Source: Variovorax sp. S12S4
Lineage (GTDB): Bacteria; Pseudomonadota; Gammaproteobacteria; Burkholderiales; Burkholderiaceae_C
Reading direction: 5' to 3'
DNA: 64,000 bases
Assembly: GCF_023195515.1 (NCBI RefSeq)
Contig: NZ_JALPKR020000002.1
Location: forward strand, 2,209,001-2,273,000
Below, piece by piece: positions 63,583 to 64,000 of the stretch (positions are counted from its first letter, which is position 1; each line of letters starts with the position of its first letter). The translations under genes were made by a program, and so were the position numbers. The notes under the pieces are model-generated. The model ran no database searches. It saw only the letters and a program-made list of their open reading frames with translations, and was not told the DNA's origin.

Positions 63583-64000
63583 CTAGGGGCCGAGCAGTCC
63601 GGCCAACGTTTGCAGCGCGTAGTGCACCGTGGCCGCGCGCACCGCGGCGCGGTCGCCGTCGAAGCGGCGCCGCTCGGTGCGCACCTGCCCGTCGACCGAC
63701 CAGCCGAACCACACAGTGCCCACCGGCTTGTCGGGGCTGCCGCCGGTCGGGCCGGCCACGCCGGTCACGGCCACCGCCACGCGTGCGGCCGAATGCGCGA
63801 TGGCGCCCATGGCCATCGCGCGCGCCACGGGTTCGCTGACTGCGCCGTGGGCTTCGATCAGCGCGGCATCGACGCCCAGCAACTCGGTCTTGGCGGCGTT
63901 CGAATAGGTGACAAAGCCGCGCTCGAACCAGGTGCTGGAGCCCGCCAGTTCGGTGCAGGCGCCGGCGATGAGCCCACCGGTGCAGCTTTCGGCCGTGGCG
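63583..64000 (-). CDS. pncC: Nicotinamide-nucleotide amidohydrolase PncC (CinA C-terminal type), partial
   Basis: The last 138 residues of a CinA-family amidohydrolase; the N terminus is beyond the right edge. TAESCTGGLIAGACTELAGSS (with catalytic Ser and nearby Cys), GFVTYSNAAKTELLG, AVAVTGVAGPTGGSPDKPVGTVWFG and the C-terminal VRAATVHYALQTLAGLL match the single-domain PncC proteins. It converts nicotinamide mononucleotide to nicotinate mononucleotide in NAD salvage. The 99-base gap to the NTF2-like gene has no recognised features. Confidence 0.93.
   Translation of the reverse strand, partial: ATAESCTGGLIAGACTELAGSSTWFERGFVTYSNAAKTELLGVDAALIEAHGAVSEPVARAMAMGAIAHSAARVAVAVTGVAGPTGGSPDKPVGTVWFGWSVDGQVRTERRRFDGDRAAVRAATVHYALQTLAGLLGP

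Overview
The window is GC-rich (most genes look near 67-70% G+C) and its gene content and gene neighbourhoods look like a Comamonadaceae betaproteobacterium, most probably Variovorax or a close relative. Pointers are the Bug/TctC-type binding protein, the proteobacterial (non-E. coli) form of GshA, the DUF2917 and PsiF proteins, the argS-SPOR-dsbA and lptA-lptB-rpoN orders, and IclR/LysR-controlled CoA-ester genes. The assignment rests on recognition only. I see no rRNA, tRNA, CRISPR array, insertion sequence or replication origin.

Layout. 1-1.5 kb: end of a Bug-receptor and octopine/nopaline-type dehydrogenase pair. 1.7-8.7 kb: housekeeping run leuS-lptE-holA-proA-gshA. 8.9-10.8 kb: kup. 10.8-17.8 kb: a catabolic or uptake block made of a GntR-type regulator, a polysaccharide-deacetylase-fold hydrolase and an NTF2-like protein, divergent from a branched-chain-type ABC transporter in which LivM, LivG and LivF are fused into one protein. 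Three operator-like repeats spaced exactly 23 bp lie between the two arms. 17.8-20.1 kb: benE-like transporter and gshB. 20.1-23.6 kb: Fur-box-controlled siderophore receptor and PepSY reductase-like protein. 23.7-28.8 kb: class II amidotransferase, an orphan ABC binding protein, an MFS pump and a zinc-peptidase-like protein.

28.8-33.5 kb: a minus-strand operon, thiolase, enoyl-CoA hydratase, acyl-CoA dehydrogenase, PPi-type phosphofructokinase, small Cys-rich protein. 33.6-37.9 kb: DUF2917/LysR pair, fasciclin lipoprotein, an attenuator-like leader ahead of two unknown genes (the first apparently frameshifted), an L,D-transpeptidase and a small secreted protein. 38.2-40.1 kb: a low-GC, multiply broken relic of a type III restriction-like helicase-nuclease. 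40.1-42.3 kb: malate synthase G. 42.5-45.5 kb: IclR regulator with a divergent HMG-CoA-lyase-like gene and a CaiB-type CoA transferase.

45.5-64 kb: a LysR regulator, DUF2214 and spermidine-synthase-like membrane proteins, PsiF, argS, a SPOR protein, dsbA, lptA-lptB-rpoN, a LysE exporter, an RlmL-like methyltransferase, a surface-adhesin-E-like protein, a PIN protein, a kinase-like protein coupled to an FMN glutamate-synthase-family enzyme, a UPF0149/SEC-C protein, a frameshifted GNAT gene coupled to an NTF2-like gene, and the 3' part of pncC.

Four places show a one-base disagreement between the obvious start or frame and the conserved frame (36.05, 39.09, 43.37 and 62.97 kb). They are either real mutations or consensus errors and should be checked against reads.
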